Source: Streptomyces boluensis (GTDB lineage: Bacteria; Actinomycetota; Actinomycetes; Streptomycetales; Streptomycetaceae). From it: a DNA stretch of 64,000 nt. The stretch spans positions 24,725 through 88,724 of the forward strand of contig NZ_JAAAHS010000002.1 of assembly GCF_009908195.1 (NCBI RefSeq), written 5' to 3'. Below are positions 1-7,472 of this stretch, one piece after another. A program made the translations under genes and the position numbers. Below the pieces are notes generated by a model. The model ran no database searches, was not told where the DNA came from, and saw nothing but the letters and a program-made list of their open reading frames with translations. Each line of letters opens with the position of its first letter. Position 1 is the first letter of the stretch.

Positions 1-361
1 GTTCGTCGGCCGGGCCGCACCCACCGATGTGGTCCTGTCCCCCGGTGACCGTCCGAACCACTGGCAGTTGCGCAACGACCCCGCCAACACCCTGCTTTTC
101 GACCACCCCGTCGACCATGTGCCGGGTCTCGCCCTCCTGGAGGCCGCGGAACAGGCCGCCCACGCGGTCCTCTCCCCCACCCCGTTCGAGACCACCGAGA
201 TCCAGACCGCCTTCGAGCGGTACGTGGAGTTCGACCGGCCCTGCTGGATCGAGGCCGAGTTGCTCACCGAGCCCGACGCCGACCGGTTCGCCGTACTGGT
301 GACCGGCACCCAGGGCGAAGGGCCCGCATTCCTGGTGAAGTTGAGCGGCCGCAGGCCCTGA
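1..361 (+). CDS. AfsA/ScbA-family gamma-butyrolactone biosynthesis protein, C-terminal part (5' end outside window)
   Basis: The reading frame is open from base 2 with no start in the window and ends at a TGA at 359-361, so this is the last ~119 codons of a longer gene. The visible part contains the A-factor hotdog signature LFDHPVDHVPG followed by LLEAAEQAA, which is diagnostic of the AfsA repeat. AfsA proteins condense a beta-ketoacyl chain with dihydroxyacetone phosphate as the first committed step to gamma-butyrolactone autoregulators. The internal GTG at 29 is not a credible start because it would cut the hotdog fold. A cognate-looking TetR receptor lies at 3122-3823. The family call is secure; the actual signal and whether the first repeat is intact cannot be seen. 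Confidence 0.85.
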   Translation, partial: FVGRAAPTDVVLSPGDRPNHWQLRNDPANTLLFDHPVDHVPGLALLEAAEQAAHAVLSPTPFETTEIQTAFERYVEFDRPCWIEAELLTEPDADRFAVLVTGTQGEGPAFLVKLSGRRP

Positions 362-379
362 CCGCCGCCCGCCCGGGAA

Positions 380-409
380 GGGGGTGCCGCCGAGACCGGC
401 GGCACCCCC
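380..409. terminator. Bidirectional hairpin terminator
   Basis: A perfect 13-bp inverted repeat (380-392 / 397-409) with a 4-base loop lies between the convergent afsA-like gene and the SDR. No U-tract is present, as is usual in Streptomyces terminators. Confidence 0.7.
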
Positions 410-462
410 GTGCGCGTATCGACGTCGGGCACCCCCGTGTCACCGGCGGCGCCCCCTGCACC

Positions 463-1227
463 TCACTGGTTGACGAAACCCCCGTCCACGGGCATCACGG
501 TGCCGGTCAGGAACGGGCAGCGGTCGCTGAGCAGCCAGGCCGCGGCCGCCGCGATCTCCTCGGGTTCGGCCGTACGGCCTTGTGGCGTCATGGAGTTGAC
601 CATGTCCTCGAGGCCGGGGTTGCGCCCGAACCAGTCGGCGGTGATCTCGCTGCGGGTGGTGCCGGGCGCCACGGCGTTCACGCGGATGCCCTGCTGCGCG
701 TACTCGTCCGCCGCCGCCCTGGTGAAGCCGACCACCGCGTGCTTGGAGGCGGTGTAGGGGGCGGCCGTGGGGATCGCGACCAGGCCCGCGACGCTGCTGT
801 TGTTGACGATGGTCCCGCCGCCGCCCGCCAGCATCGCCGCTATCTCGTGCCGCATGCAGTTCCAGACGCTGCGTACGTTGGTGTCCATGAGGGTGTCGTA
901 GACGTCGTCGGTCATCAGGTGCATCGGGGTGCGGTCGCCGCCGACCCCGGCGTTGTTGAAGGCCGCGTCGAGCCGGCCGTACGTGTCCACCGCGAACTGC
1001 ACCGCGCGCGCGGCCTGTTCGCCGTCGGTGACGTCGGCCACCACGTAGGACGCCTCGGCGCCCTGTGCCCGCAACTCCTCGACCAGGGCGGCCAGTCGGT
1101 CCTCGCGGCGGGCGGCGAGGACCACGCGCGCGCCCTCGCCGGTGAACACCTTCGCCGCCGCGGCACCGATGCCGCTGCTCGCGCCGGTGATGAGGGCGAC
1201 CTTGCCAGAGAGAAGATCTTCAGCCAT
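463..1227 (-). CDS. Short-chain dehydrogenase/reductase (classical SDR)
   Basis: A 254-residue classical SDR. The N-terminal TGASSGIG cofactor loop, the NNAG strand-4 motif and the Ser...YTASK catalytic triad (S, Y, K) are all visible, and the length is normal for the family. An NAD(P)H-dependent ketone/alcohol interconversion is expected. The ATG at 1227 is chosen because the SDR fold starts immediately after it (MAEDLLSGKVALITG); its Shine-Dalgarno is weak, and the frame stays open far upstream without family similarity. It lies 86 bp downstream of the PPTase gene on the same strand, and convergent to the afsA-like gene. SDRs next to afsA homologues sometimes reduce the butyrolactone ketone, but the substrate cannot be read from the sequence. 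Confidence 0.85.
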   Translation of the reverse strand: MAEDLLSGKVALITGASSGIGAAAAKVFTGEGARVVLAARREDRLAALVEELRAQGAEASYVVADVTDGEQAARAVQFAVDTYGRLDAAFNNAGVGGDRTPMHLMTDDVYDTLMDTNVRSVWNCMRHEIAAMLAGGGGTIVNNSSVAGLVAIPTAAPYTASKHAVVGFTRAAADEYAQQGIRVNAVAPGTTRSEITADWFGRNPGLEDMVNSMTPQGRTAEPEEIAAAAAWLLSDRCPFLTGTVMPVDGGFVNQ

Positions 1228-1313
1228 GGGCGAGAGTCTGGCAGCCACGGATCGCCCGACTCCCGCTGGGTACGGGCCGGTTCGGGCCTTCGGCCCGGTC
1301 CTCGGCACGCATC

Positions 1314-2048
1314 TCAGCCGCCCGGCCGCAGCACCGCGTCGGCCACGACCGGCCGGTGCGGGCGGAGCGGGTGACCGGTGAGGGCCGTCGTGCGGGTCAC
1401 CGCGATGGCGGTGAGGAGGGTGTCGTGGCTCAGCAGCCAGCTGCCGTGGAACTCCCGCACCCGGCGGCCCCCGATCACCGGCCCCGGCACGAGCAGCCGG
1501 GCCACGAAGGTGCCCCGGTCCGGGTCCACCGTCACCTCGGCCTCCTCGAAGTCCAGCCAGCGCCCGGTCAGCGGGAACCACGTCTTGTACACGGACTCCT
1601 TGGCGCTGTAGACGAGCCGGTCCCAGCACACCTCCGGGCGCCGGGCGCGCAGCGCGGCCAGGTGCGTGCGCTCCGCCGCGAGGGTCACCAACTCCCGGGT
1701 GCCGTCGGAGGGAAGGGGCACATTGGGCTCGGCGTCGATGCCCACGGACACCACGTCGCCCGCGTGCGCCACGGCCGCCGCGCGGTAGTTCGCGCAGTGC
1801 GTCATGCTGCCGACCGTTCCCGCCGGCCACTGCGGTGCGCCCCGCTCGCCCGGCAGTATCGGGGCAGGTGCGACGTTCAGTGCGCCGAGCGCCCGCCGGG
1901 CACACGCCCGTACGGTGGCGAACTCGCGGCGGCGGCGGGCCACCGACCGTGACACCACCCTCGCCTCCGCGGGGTAGAGGGCCGCGGGGGCCCGGTCGTC
2001 GAATGCCTCGGCGACCGCCAGCGGCGGCGGCAGCAACAGGTCGATCAT
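1314..2048 (-). CDS. 4'-phosphopantetheinyl transferase, Sfp type
   Basis: A 244-residue Sfp-superfamily protein. The Mg-binding motif GIDAEPN lies in mid-protein and the second signature SAKESVYKTWFPL follows about 50 residues later, as in Sfp and Svp. It transfers phosphopantetheine from CoA to carrier-protein serines, and here could activate the NRPS T domain (56.7 kb) and the discrete carrier protein (24.6 kb). Its ATG overlaps the stop of the upstream metallophosphoesterase gene by 4 bp (ATGA), implying translational coupling. A PPTase/phosphoesterase pair is also common as a housekeeping pair in Streptomyces, so the gene need not be cluster-specific. Confidence 0.93.
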   Translation of the reverse strand: MIDLLLPPPLAVAEAFDDRAPAALYPAEARVVSRSVARRRREFATVRACARRALGALNVAPAPILPGERGAPQWPAGTVGSMTHCANYRAAAVAHAGDVVSVGIDAEPNVPLPSDGTRELVTLAAERTHLAALRARRPEVCWDRLVYSAKESVYKTWFPLTGRWLDFEEAEVTVDPDRGTFVARLLVPGPVIGGRRVREFHGSWLLSHDTLLTAIAVTRTTALTGHPLRPHRPVVADAVLRPGG

Positions 2049-2968
2049 CGAAGTCCTCGGCGTCCCTGTGCGTCATCGGGTCCGGACCCGGCCGCGGCTG
2101 CCCCGTCGCGGGGCGGCGCCGTGCGTTCCGTGAGGATGCGTACCGGCCGGCCGGGGGTGCCGGGGCGCTGCCGCCACTCCCGCGGGTAGCCGAGCGACAC
2201 CTCGCGGTGCGGTACGCCGTCCTTGTGGAGGAGCCGGGGGATGTGCAGGTGGCCGTACACGACCTCGGCGGCGCGGTAGCGGACGGGCCATCGGTCCGTG
2301 GCGCTGGTGCCGCACCACTGGGCGAACTCGGGGAAGCGCAGCACCTGGGTGGGTTCGCGGATCAGCGGGAAGTGGTTGACCAGGACGGTGTCCAGGTCGT
2401 CGGGGAGGGCCGCGAGGCGGGCCTCGGTGGCGGCGACCCGCGCCGCGCACCAGGCCTCCCGGCTGGGATACGGGTCGGGGTGCAGCAGGAACTCGTCGCT
2501 GCACACCACGCCCGCCTCCTCGGCGTACGCAAGGCTCTGTTCCTTGGTGTGCGCTGCGGGCACCCGGAACGTGTAGTCGTAGAGCACGAACAGCGGGGCC
2601 ACCGCGACGGGTCCGCCCGCGCCGCGCCACACCGGGTACGGGTCCTCGGGGGTGTGCACGCCCAACTCCCGGCACAGGCGCACCAGATGGTCGTAGCGGT
2701 GGGCGCCGCGCAGGCGTACCGGGTCGTCGGGCGGGGTCCACAGTTCATGGTTGCCGGGCGCCCACACCACCTGGGCGAAGCGCTCGCGCAGCAGACCGAG
2801 GGCCCAGGTGATGTCCTCGACGAACTCGCCGACGTCACCGGCCACGATCAGCCAGTCGTCGGGGTGTTCCGGGCGCAGGTCCTCGACGATGCGCCGGTTG
2901 TCGGCGAAGCGGACGTGCAGATCGCTGACGGCGCGCAGCGCGGCGGACCGGGGCCGATCGTCGCGCAC
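2045..2968 (-). CDS. Calcineurin-like metallophosphoesterase
   Basis: 307 residues with the full dinuclear-metal signature set in order: SDLHVRF, AGDVGE, GNHELW, VNHFPL and YGHLHIP. The GTG at 2968 is preferred because a strong GAAGAGGAG Shine-Dalgarno lies about 7 bases upstream; the longer open frame to 3037 adds only low-complexity sequence. The product hydrolyses phosphomonoesters or diesters, natural substrate unknown. The gene is translationally coupled (4-bp overlap) to the PPTase behind it, which suggests a shared role, perhaps in phosphopantetheine/CoA turnover; that role is inference only. Confidence 0.88.
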   Translation of the reverse strand: MRDDRPRSAALRAVSDLHVRFADNRRIVEDLRPEHPDDWLIVAGDVGEFVEDITWALGLLRERFAQVVWAPGNHELWTPPDDPVRLRGAHRYDHLVRLCRELGVHTPEDPYPVWRGAGGPVAVAPLFVLYDYTFRVPAAHTKEQSLAYAEEAGVVCSDEFLLHPDPYPSREAWCAARVAATEARLAALPDDLDTVLVNHFPLIREPTQVLRFPEFAQWCGTSATDRWPVRYRAAEVVYGHLHIPRLLHKDGVPHREVSLGYPREWRQRPGTPGRPVRILTERTAPPRDGAAAAGSGPDDAQGRRGLR

Positions 2969-3121
2969 TGCGGCTGCTCCTCTTCCCGGCGGCACACACC
3001 GTGGTGGATGCCGGGCTGCGGTCCCGGCACCCACCATGGTGCGCGCCGCCGGTCAAACCCCGCACAAACGGCGCTCCAAGCAACCGTCCGCGCGCGTCGC
3101 CGCGTACGTTCGCGCCTGGCC

Positions 3122-3823
3122 CTAGGCCACGCCGCAGTCCGCTTCCGCGGGGGCGTCGCCGGGCAGCCGCAGGGCGTCCGTGCCGTTCTCGTCCAGCGGC
3201 CACACCGGTGTCACGGTGCCTTCCGGTACGAGGGTCCTGGCCACGTCCTCGCTGGCGAGCCGGGGCAGCAGCAGCCGCCAGAACCGGGTGACGGCCTGCC
3301 GTGAACACCACTCGGCGTCCCGCCGGGCCCGCACCTCGAAGCCGGCGACGACCGCGGTGATGGCGTACACGGCGTCCTCGACGCCGACCCCCGGTGCCAG
3401 GCTGCCCTGGTCCCTGGCCACGGTGAGCATCAGCTGCACCCAGTCCTGCCACTGCTCCCACAGGTCCCCATCACCCTGCCAGGTCGCATCGGTGCCCAGG
3501 CGGAAGCCGGCGCGCAGCACCGGGTCGTCCAGGAGGTACTGGGTGAGCGTGTGGGAGGTGTCGACCAGGTGCTGCAGCGGGGTGGGGTGGCGCAGCGGTA
3601 TCCGCCCGGTGATGTGCAACAGGCTCTGCGCCGCGGCCAGTTCGACGGCCAGGCCGAGCGCCCGTTTGTTGCCGAAGTGGAAGTGCACGGCACCGGTGCT
3701 CATGCCGGCCCGGGAACTGATCGCGTTGATCGAGGAATCGGCGAAGCCGACATGGTCGAAGACCTCGGCGGCTGAGCGGATCAGCTCCTGGCGGGTCCGA
3801 AGGGCACGGTGCTGCTTGGCCAT
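3122..3823 (-). CDS. TetR-family regulator, ArpA/ScbR-like gamma-butyrolactone receptor homologue
   Basis: 233 residues. The N-terminal helix-turn-helix (about residues 10-55, ending AVHFHFGNKRALG) is typical TetR. The segment PVLRAGFRLGTDA in the ligand-binding half matches the pattern shared by A-factor-type receptors. These proteins repress target and biosynthetic genes until a butyrolactone binds; pseudo-receptors with the same fold instead sense antibiotics. It is transcribed divergently from the quinone oxidoreductase at 4099, a likely target, and the nearby afsA-like gene would supply the ligand. Receptor versus pseudo-receptor cannot be settled from the sequence. Confidence 0.85.
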   Translation of the reverse strand: MAKQHRALRTRQELIRSAAEVFDHVGFADSSINAISSRAGMSTGAVHFHFGNKRALGLAVELAAAQSLLHITGRIPLRHPTPLQHLVDTSHTLTQYLLDDPVLRAGFRLGTDATWQGDGDLWEQWQDWVQLMLTVARDQGSLAPGVGVEDAVYAITAVVAGFEVRARRDAEWCSRQAVTRFWRLLLPRLASEDVARTLVPEGTVTPVWPLDENGTDALRLPGDAPAEADCGVA

Positions 3824-4098
3824 GTGGCGCTCCGATAGGGACGGCGAGCGGCGGGACGGGCGGATCGGGATCCCGTCACAGCGCGGCGGAGGGGACGGAT
3901 CCGGCCGTAAAGGTCGCGTACGACCCGGCCGGTTCGGCTGCGTGTCTCCGGTCACGGGCCGGGCGCGGTCCGCGGTCACCGACCGTCAGGGCCGTGCCGG
4001 ACTGCGGCTGCCGAGCGGTTTCGTATACCGGGCACTGTACGCACCCCGGCGGCTCAATCAGTGCGCTGTGCACGGACGTTGGCGCGATATCGTGCCCC
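3824..4098. promoter_or_regulatory. Divergent intergenic region between the TetR gene and the quinone oxidoreductase gene
   Basis: 275 bp that must hold both promoters. The best operator candidate is a short inverted repeat at 4016-4030 (CGGT-N7-ACCG, less G+C-rich centre), loosely reminiscent of autoregulatory elements bound by butyrolactone receptors. It is shorter than a classical element, so the assignment is weak. Confidence 0.35.
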
Positions 4099-5019
4099 AT
4101 GCTCGCCATACGATTCGACCGCTTCGGCGGTCCCGAGGTCCTTGCTCCCGTGGAACTCCCGGCGCCCGAGGCGGGCCCGGACCAGGTGCTGATCACCGTC
4201 GAGGCAGCCGGGGTGAACTTCGCCGACACCCACCAGACCGACGGTTCCCTGCTGAGCGCGGACCGGCTGCCGTACGTGCCGGGCAGCGAGGTCGTGGGCC
4301 GCACCGCGGACGGCCGCCGGGTGCTCGCCCGGGTCTCCGGCGGGTACGCGGAGCAGGTCGTCGCCGACGCGTCCGGTGTGCTGGAGATCCCGGACGAGCT
4401 GGACGCGGGGCGGGCGCTCGCGCTGCTGATGCAGGGCCTGACGGCGTGGCACCTGCTGCGGTCGGCAGCCCGTCTGCAGCCCGGCGAGACGGTGGTGGTG
4501 CACTCGGCGGCGGGCGGTGTGGGCAGCCTCGCGGTGCAGCTGGCGAAGGAGTTCGGCGCGGGCCGGGTGCTCGCCCAGGCGTCCACCCCGGAGAAGGAGC
4601 AACTCGCCCTGGAACTGGGCGCGGACGGCGTCGCCTCGTACCCGCTGGAGCCGGGCGCCGCCAAGGCCGATGTGGTGCTCGACGCGGTGGGCGGCACGCT
4701 TTTCGACCAGGCGCTTGAGTCCCTCGCGTCGTTCGGGCGCCTGGTGAGTTACGGCAACGCCGCCCGCACCGGGTTCACTCCGGTCGACCCGGCGCGGCTG
4801 GGAAGGCTGAACGCCTCGGTCGTCGGGTTCTGGCTGCGGCCCACGCTGGCCCGGCCGGGCGCGGTCGAGGGGCCGTTGAAGGAGCTGTTCGACCTCACCC
4901 TGCGCGGCAGGCTCCGGCCGGTCGTGCACGCCGAGTCCTACCCGCTGGCCGAGGCGCGGCGCGCCCACGAGGACCTGCTGGCGCGGCGCACGGTGGGCAA
5001 GGTGCTGTTGCGGCCCTGA
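4099..5019 (+). CDS. Zinc-independent quinone oxidoreductase (MDR superfamily)
   Basis: 306 residues with a GroES-like N-terminal half and a Rossmann half carrying VVHSAAGGVGSLAVQLAK, the NADPH-binding signature of the QOR branch. The structural and catalytic zinc cysteines of alcohol dehydrogenases are absent. The ATG at 4099 is taken as the start because the family N-terminus MLAIRFDRFGGPEVL begins there; the longer open frame upstream runs through the promoter region. It probably reduces quinones or enones with NADPH. It is divergent from the TetR receptor gene and followed by a strong hairpin. Homologues next to TetR regulators are common and often outside biosynthesis, so membership in the cluster is uncertain. 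Confidence 0.85.
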   Translation: MLAIRFDRFGGPEVLAPVELPAPEAGPDQVLITVEAAGVNFADTHQTDGSLLSADRLPYVPGSEVVGRTADGRRVLARVSGGYAEQVVADASGVLEIPDELDAGRALALLMQGLTAWHLLRSAARLQPGETVVVHSAAGGVGSLAVQLAKEFGAGRVLAQASTPEKEQLALELGADGVASYPLEPGAAKADVVLDAVGGTLFDQALESLASFGRLVSYGNAARTGFTPVDPARLGRLNASVVGFWLRPTLARPGAVEGPLKELFDLTLRGRLRPVVHAESYPLAEARRAHEDLLARRTVGKVLLRP

Positions 5020-5247
5020 GGTTGCTGCGGGCGGGGGCGCGGCCTCTCCCAGAGCGAGGCAGGGCGGGGCGCGGCGCTCAAAGCCTGGTCAAGGCCGTTC
5101 GCCGGACCTGACACACTCCGCGCCGGTCCCTTGGGGGCGCCGTCGGACCCGCTCATGATCATGCGTAGCCGGGTCGGCGTACTTCCCCCGTCTGCCGACC
5201 CGGCTGTGCACTCGGGGAGACGTCCCCTAAGGCCGGTACGACGTCAG

Positions 5248-5275
5248 AGCACGGACGCAGCGGGGCGTCCGTGCT
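5248..5275. terminator. Hairpin terminator
   Basis: A perfect 11-bp stem (5248-5258 / 5265-5275) with a 6-base loop lies between the convergent quinone oxidoreductase and DUF4190-like genes. The rest of the 5020-5299 gap shows no coding potential. Confidence 0.75.
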
Positions 5276-5299
5276 TCTGAGGGGGCGTCGGCAGAGCGG

Positions 5300-5659
5300 T
5301 CAGCCGAAGCTCCACGAAACGGATCCCTGGGCCGTCATGAGCGCGGCCAGGACCAGCAGGTCGGCGACGCCGAGCCCGAGGCCGAGCAGGGCGCGGCCGC
5401 GGCGTTCGGTGCCTCGCAGGAATGCCACGACGGCGAGCGCGATGGCGAGAGGGCCGAGCACGACGTTCATGACCAGGAGGCCGACGAGGCCCAGGATGAA
5501 CGACGCCACCGCGGGGCCGTCACCGTGCCTGATCTCCTTGTCGGCCGCGGAACCCGGACCCTGGCCGGAGGGCTCCACCGTCCGCAGGGGTGGAAGGGTC
5601 TGGTCCGCGATCGGGGTCGACGGGCGGTGGAGCTGGCGCTCGGGGGACTGTACCGGCAT
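5300..5659 (-). CDS. Small membrane protein, DUF4190-like
   Basis: 119 residues: a polar, proline-rich N-terminal ~50 residues, then two hydrophobic helices (about 51-80 and 90-108) separated by a short basic loop (RGTERRGR). This is the layout of DUF4190 proteins, small actinobacterial membrane proteins of unknown function. The ATG at 5659 has a perfect AGGAGG six bases upstream. It sits 30 bp downstream of a second tiny membrane-protein gene, probably as a two-gene operon. No direct link to biosynthesis can be argued. Confidence 0.75.
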   Translation of the reverse strand: MPVQSPERQLHRPSTPIADQTLPPLRTVEPSGQGPGSAADKEIRHGDGPAVASFILGLVGLLVMNVVLGPLAIALAVVAFLRGTERRGRALLGLGLGVADLLVLAALMTAQGSVSWSFG

Positions 5660-5689
5660 GGTTCGCCTCCTTTGTCTCAGGCGGTTTTC

Positions 5690-5848
5690 TCAGGCGGTGT
5701 TTCGGTGACTGCCGCGTTCACGGATGGCAAAGTGCGTGAGCCAGCCGGCAATGGCGACAGCGGCAATGGCCGATATACCGAGCGGCAAATAGGTTATTGC
5801 TCCCAGGAATATGCCCAGAAGCGCGAATACTGCGGCCACGACGAACAT
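5690..5848 (-). CDS. 52-residue hydrophobic membrane peptide, hypothetical
   Basis: A short ORF beginning MFVVAAVFALLGIF and ending with a charged tail (RERGSHRN). It has two hydrophobic stretches (about residues 2-20 and 22-36) and a good Shine-Dalgarno (GGAGAAG) directly upstream of the ATG. Its codon use is less G+C-biased than that of its neighbours, with several ATA and ATT isoleucine codons. It is co-directional with the DUF4190-like gene 30 bp downstream. No family is recognised. The strong ribosome site and pairing with another membrane-protein gene argue that it is real. Confidence 0.6.
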   Translation of the reverse strand: MFVVAAVFALLGIFLGAITYLPLGISAIAAVAIAGWLTHFAIRERGSHRNTA

Positions 5849-6094
5849 GCTTCTCCTCTCGACAGAGCCGTAGCCATGCGGGCGCCATGGCCGTGACGGA
5901 CGAGATTCAGTAAAGGGCTACCTGCCGAAGTCGTCGAACGTGACTGAACGTCAATTGAACATGCCGGCGCCGACCCGGCCGAACCACGCTCGCACCATTC
6001 GCCTGGGCTTTTGGCCACGCGTCCCGATCCCCCGAGAGCGGGCGCACTTTCCTGACGCATGCCGATTGCGCACGTTGGAAGAACTGAGAGTCGC

Positions 6095-7471
6095 CTAAGA
6101 GGCCTCGGGCACGTCCGCGGCCTCTCCGTACCTGTCCGGCGGGGAGGTCTCGCGTGCCGCGTGCCGTTCGGCGGTCCGCCTGTTGTAGTCGTCCAGCCGT
6201 CGCTGGGCGGTGACCGTCGCCTGCGTGAACCGTCTCGCGGGGTCGGCGCCCTGCTCCAGCACGTCCCTCATCGCTTGCACCAAGTCGGCGTGCACGCTGG
6301 AGAGTTCGCCGACCAGTGCGCCGGTCGCGGCCGGCGATCCGTCGGAGGCGCCGAGTTGCTTCGGCGCCTCCAGATGGTGCGGCTTCTCGGCGAACCAGCC
6401 CTCTGCTTCCAGTAGTTGGTGCGAGCCGTGGGTCACCGGGATGAAGCCGCTCGACTTGTGCCAGGCGGCGGCGCCGTCCGGATTGAGCAGGTACTGCAGG
6501 AACGCCAGTGCGCCGTCCTCCACTTCCGGCGAAAGACCGGCGGCCAGGAACAGGGAGTCGCCGCCCAGGACGTTGCCGCCGTACGGCACGGCGCCGTTGT
6601 GCGGCAGGCCGCAGGCGACGACGTCGATCCCCGCCTTCGCCGCGGCCGACACCACAGGCTGGGCCATCACCGAGGAGTTGTAGAGGAACGCCACCCGGCC
6701 CTCGGTGAAGGCCTTGAACGTTCCCATCCAGTCCTGGGCCGCTCCGGTGTGCAGGTACAGGCCGTCTTTGTGCAGCCGCTGCCACCACGTGGCCCAGGCC
6801 AGAAGTTCCTCGGAGGCCAGGTCCACCTTCTGGGCCCGGTCCGATCGGCCGTTGGCGTGGTCGACAAGCAGGCCGCTCTGGTGGCACACGGCATCCTGGA
6901 AGAACCAGCCGTCGACAGCCCACGTGATGGCGTGCGAAGGACCGCCGTCCGTGCGCATGACGGCCCGGCAAGCGGCCTCCAAACCCTCCCAGTCCTGCGG
7001 TACTTCGGTGATTCCGGCCGCCCGCAGCATCGTCATGTTCGCGTACAGCAGGCCCGTGGAAACGCTGAACGGCACCGATACCAGTTCGCCGTCGTAGCTG
7101 TAGTAGCGGCGTGCGGTGTCGATGAAGTCGTCGAGGATCACCGGCTCACCGAGGATCTCCCGGCGTCCGCCGACCGCCCGCTGCACCGGGGTGAACAGCG
7201 GCCCACCGGTCGCGGCGACCGCGTCGCGGGCGTGCTGGGTCTCGGTGAAGAAGACGTCGACGAGCGCCGGGACGCGGCCCTGCTCCAGGGTCCGGATGAA
7301 GTCCTCGCGGCCGGTCTCGCTCCAGTACCGGTACGTCGAGATGCGGATCTCGTAGTCGGGGTGGGCCGCGCCGAACTCCGCGGCCCGTCGGCGCACCGGG
7401 TCCAGGAACCCCTCGACCACCGGGTGGTCGGCGAGCAGTATGTCGACAACGATCCGGCCGTCGCCTCCCAC
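6095..7471 (-). CDS. ABC-type extracellular solute-binding-like protein without signal peptide
   Basis: 458 residues resembling family-1 (maltose-type) solute-binding proteins: an N-terminal beta-alpha lobe, the VPFSVSTGLLYANMTML hinge region typical of sugar-binding proteins, and the GGDSLFLAAG/ALAFLQYLLNPDGAAAWH C-lobe pattern. The N-terminus begins directly with the first beta strand (MGGDGRIVVDILLAD). It has no Lys/Arg-hydrophobic-lipobox segment, so the product should be cytoplasmic. The GTG at 7471 follows the methyltransferase stop after one base, with GGGAGG upstream, so the two are translationally coupled. No permease or ATPase gene is nearby. I infer a repurposed binding protein, perhaps holding the methyltransferase substrate. 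Confidence 0.75.
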   Translation of the reverse strand: MGGDGRIVVDILLADHPVVEGFLDPVRRRAAEFGAAHPDYEIRISTYRYWSETGREDFIRTLEQGRVPALVDVFFTETQHARDAVAATGGPLFTPVQRAVGGRREILGEPVILDDFIDTARRYYSYDGELVSVPFSVSTGLLYANMTMLRAAGITEVPQDWEGLEAACRAVMRTDGGPSHAITWAVDGWFFQDAVCHQSGLLVDHANGRSDRAQKVDLASEELLAWATWWQRLHKDGLYLHTGAAQDWMGTFKAFTEGRVAFLYNSSVMAQPVVSAAAKAGIDVVACGLPHNGAVPYGGNVLGGDSLFLAAGLSPEVEDGALAFLQYLLNPDGAAAWHKSSGFIPVTHGSHQLLEAEGWFAEKPHHLEAPKQLGASDGSPAATGALVGELSSVHADLVQAMRDVLEQGADPARRFTQATVTAQRRLDDYNRRTAERHAARETSPPDRYGEAADVPEAS

Positions 7472-7472
7472 C

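Noticed and set aside
463..2076. 537-residue reading of the first SDR
   Set aside because: The N-terminal half is an out-of-frame reading of the PPTase gene; the SDR begins at 1227.
1835..3304. 489-codon plus-strand frame over the PPTase and phosphoesterase genes
   Set aside because: Antisense shadow; both minus-strand genes have complete catalytic motifs.
6095..7471. Transport function for the solute-binding-like protein
   Set aside because: No signal peptide or lipobox, and no permease or ATPase gene within the window.
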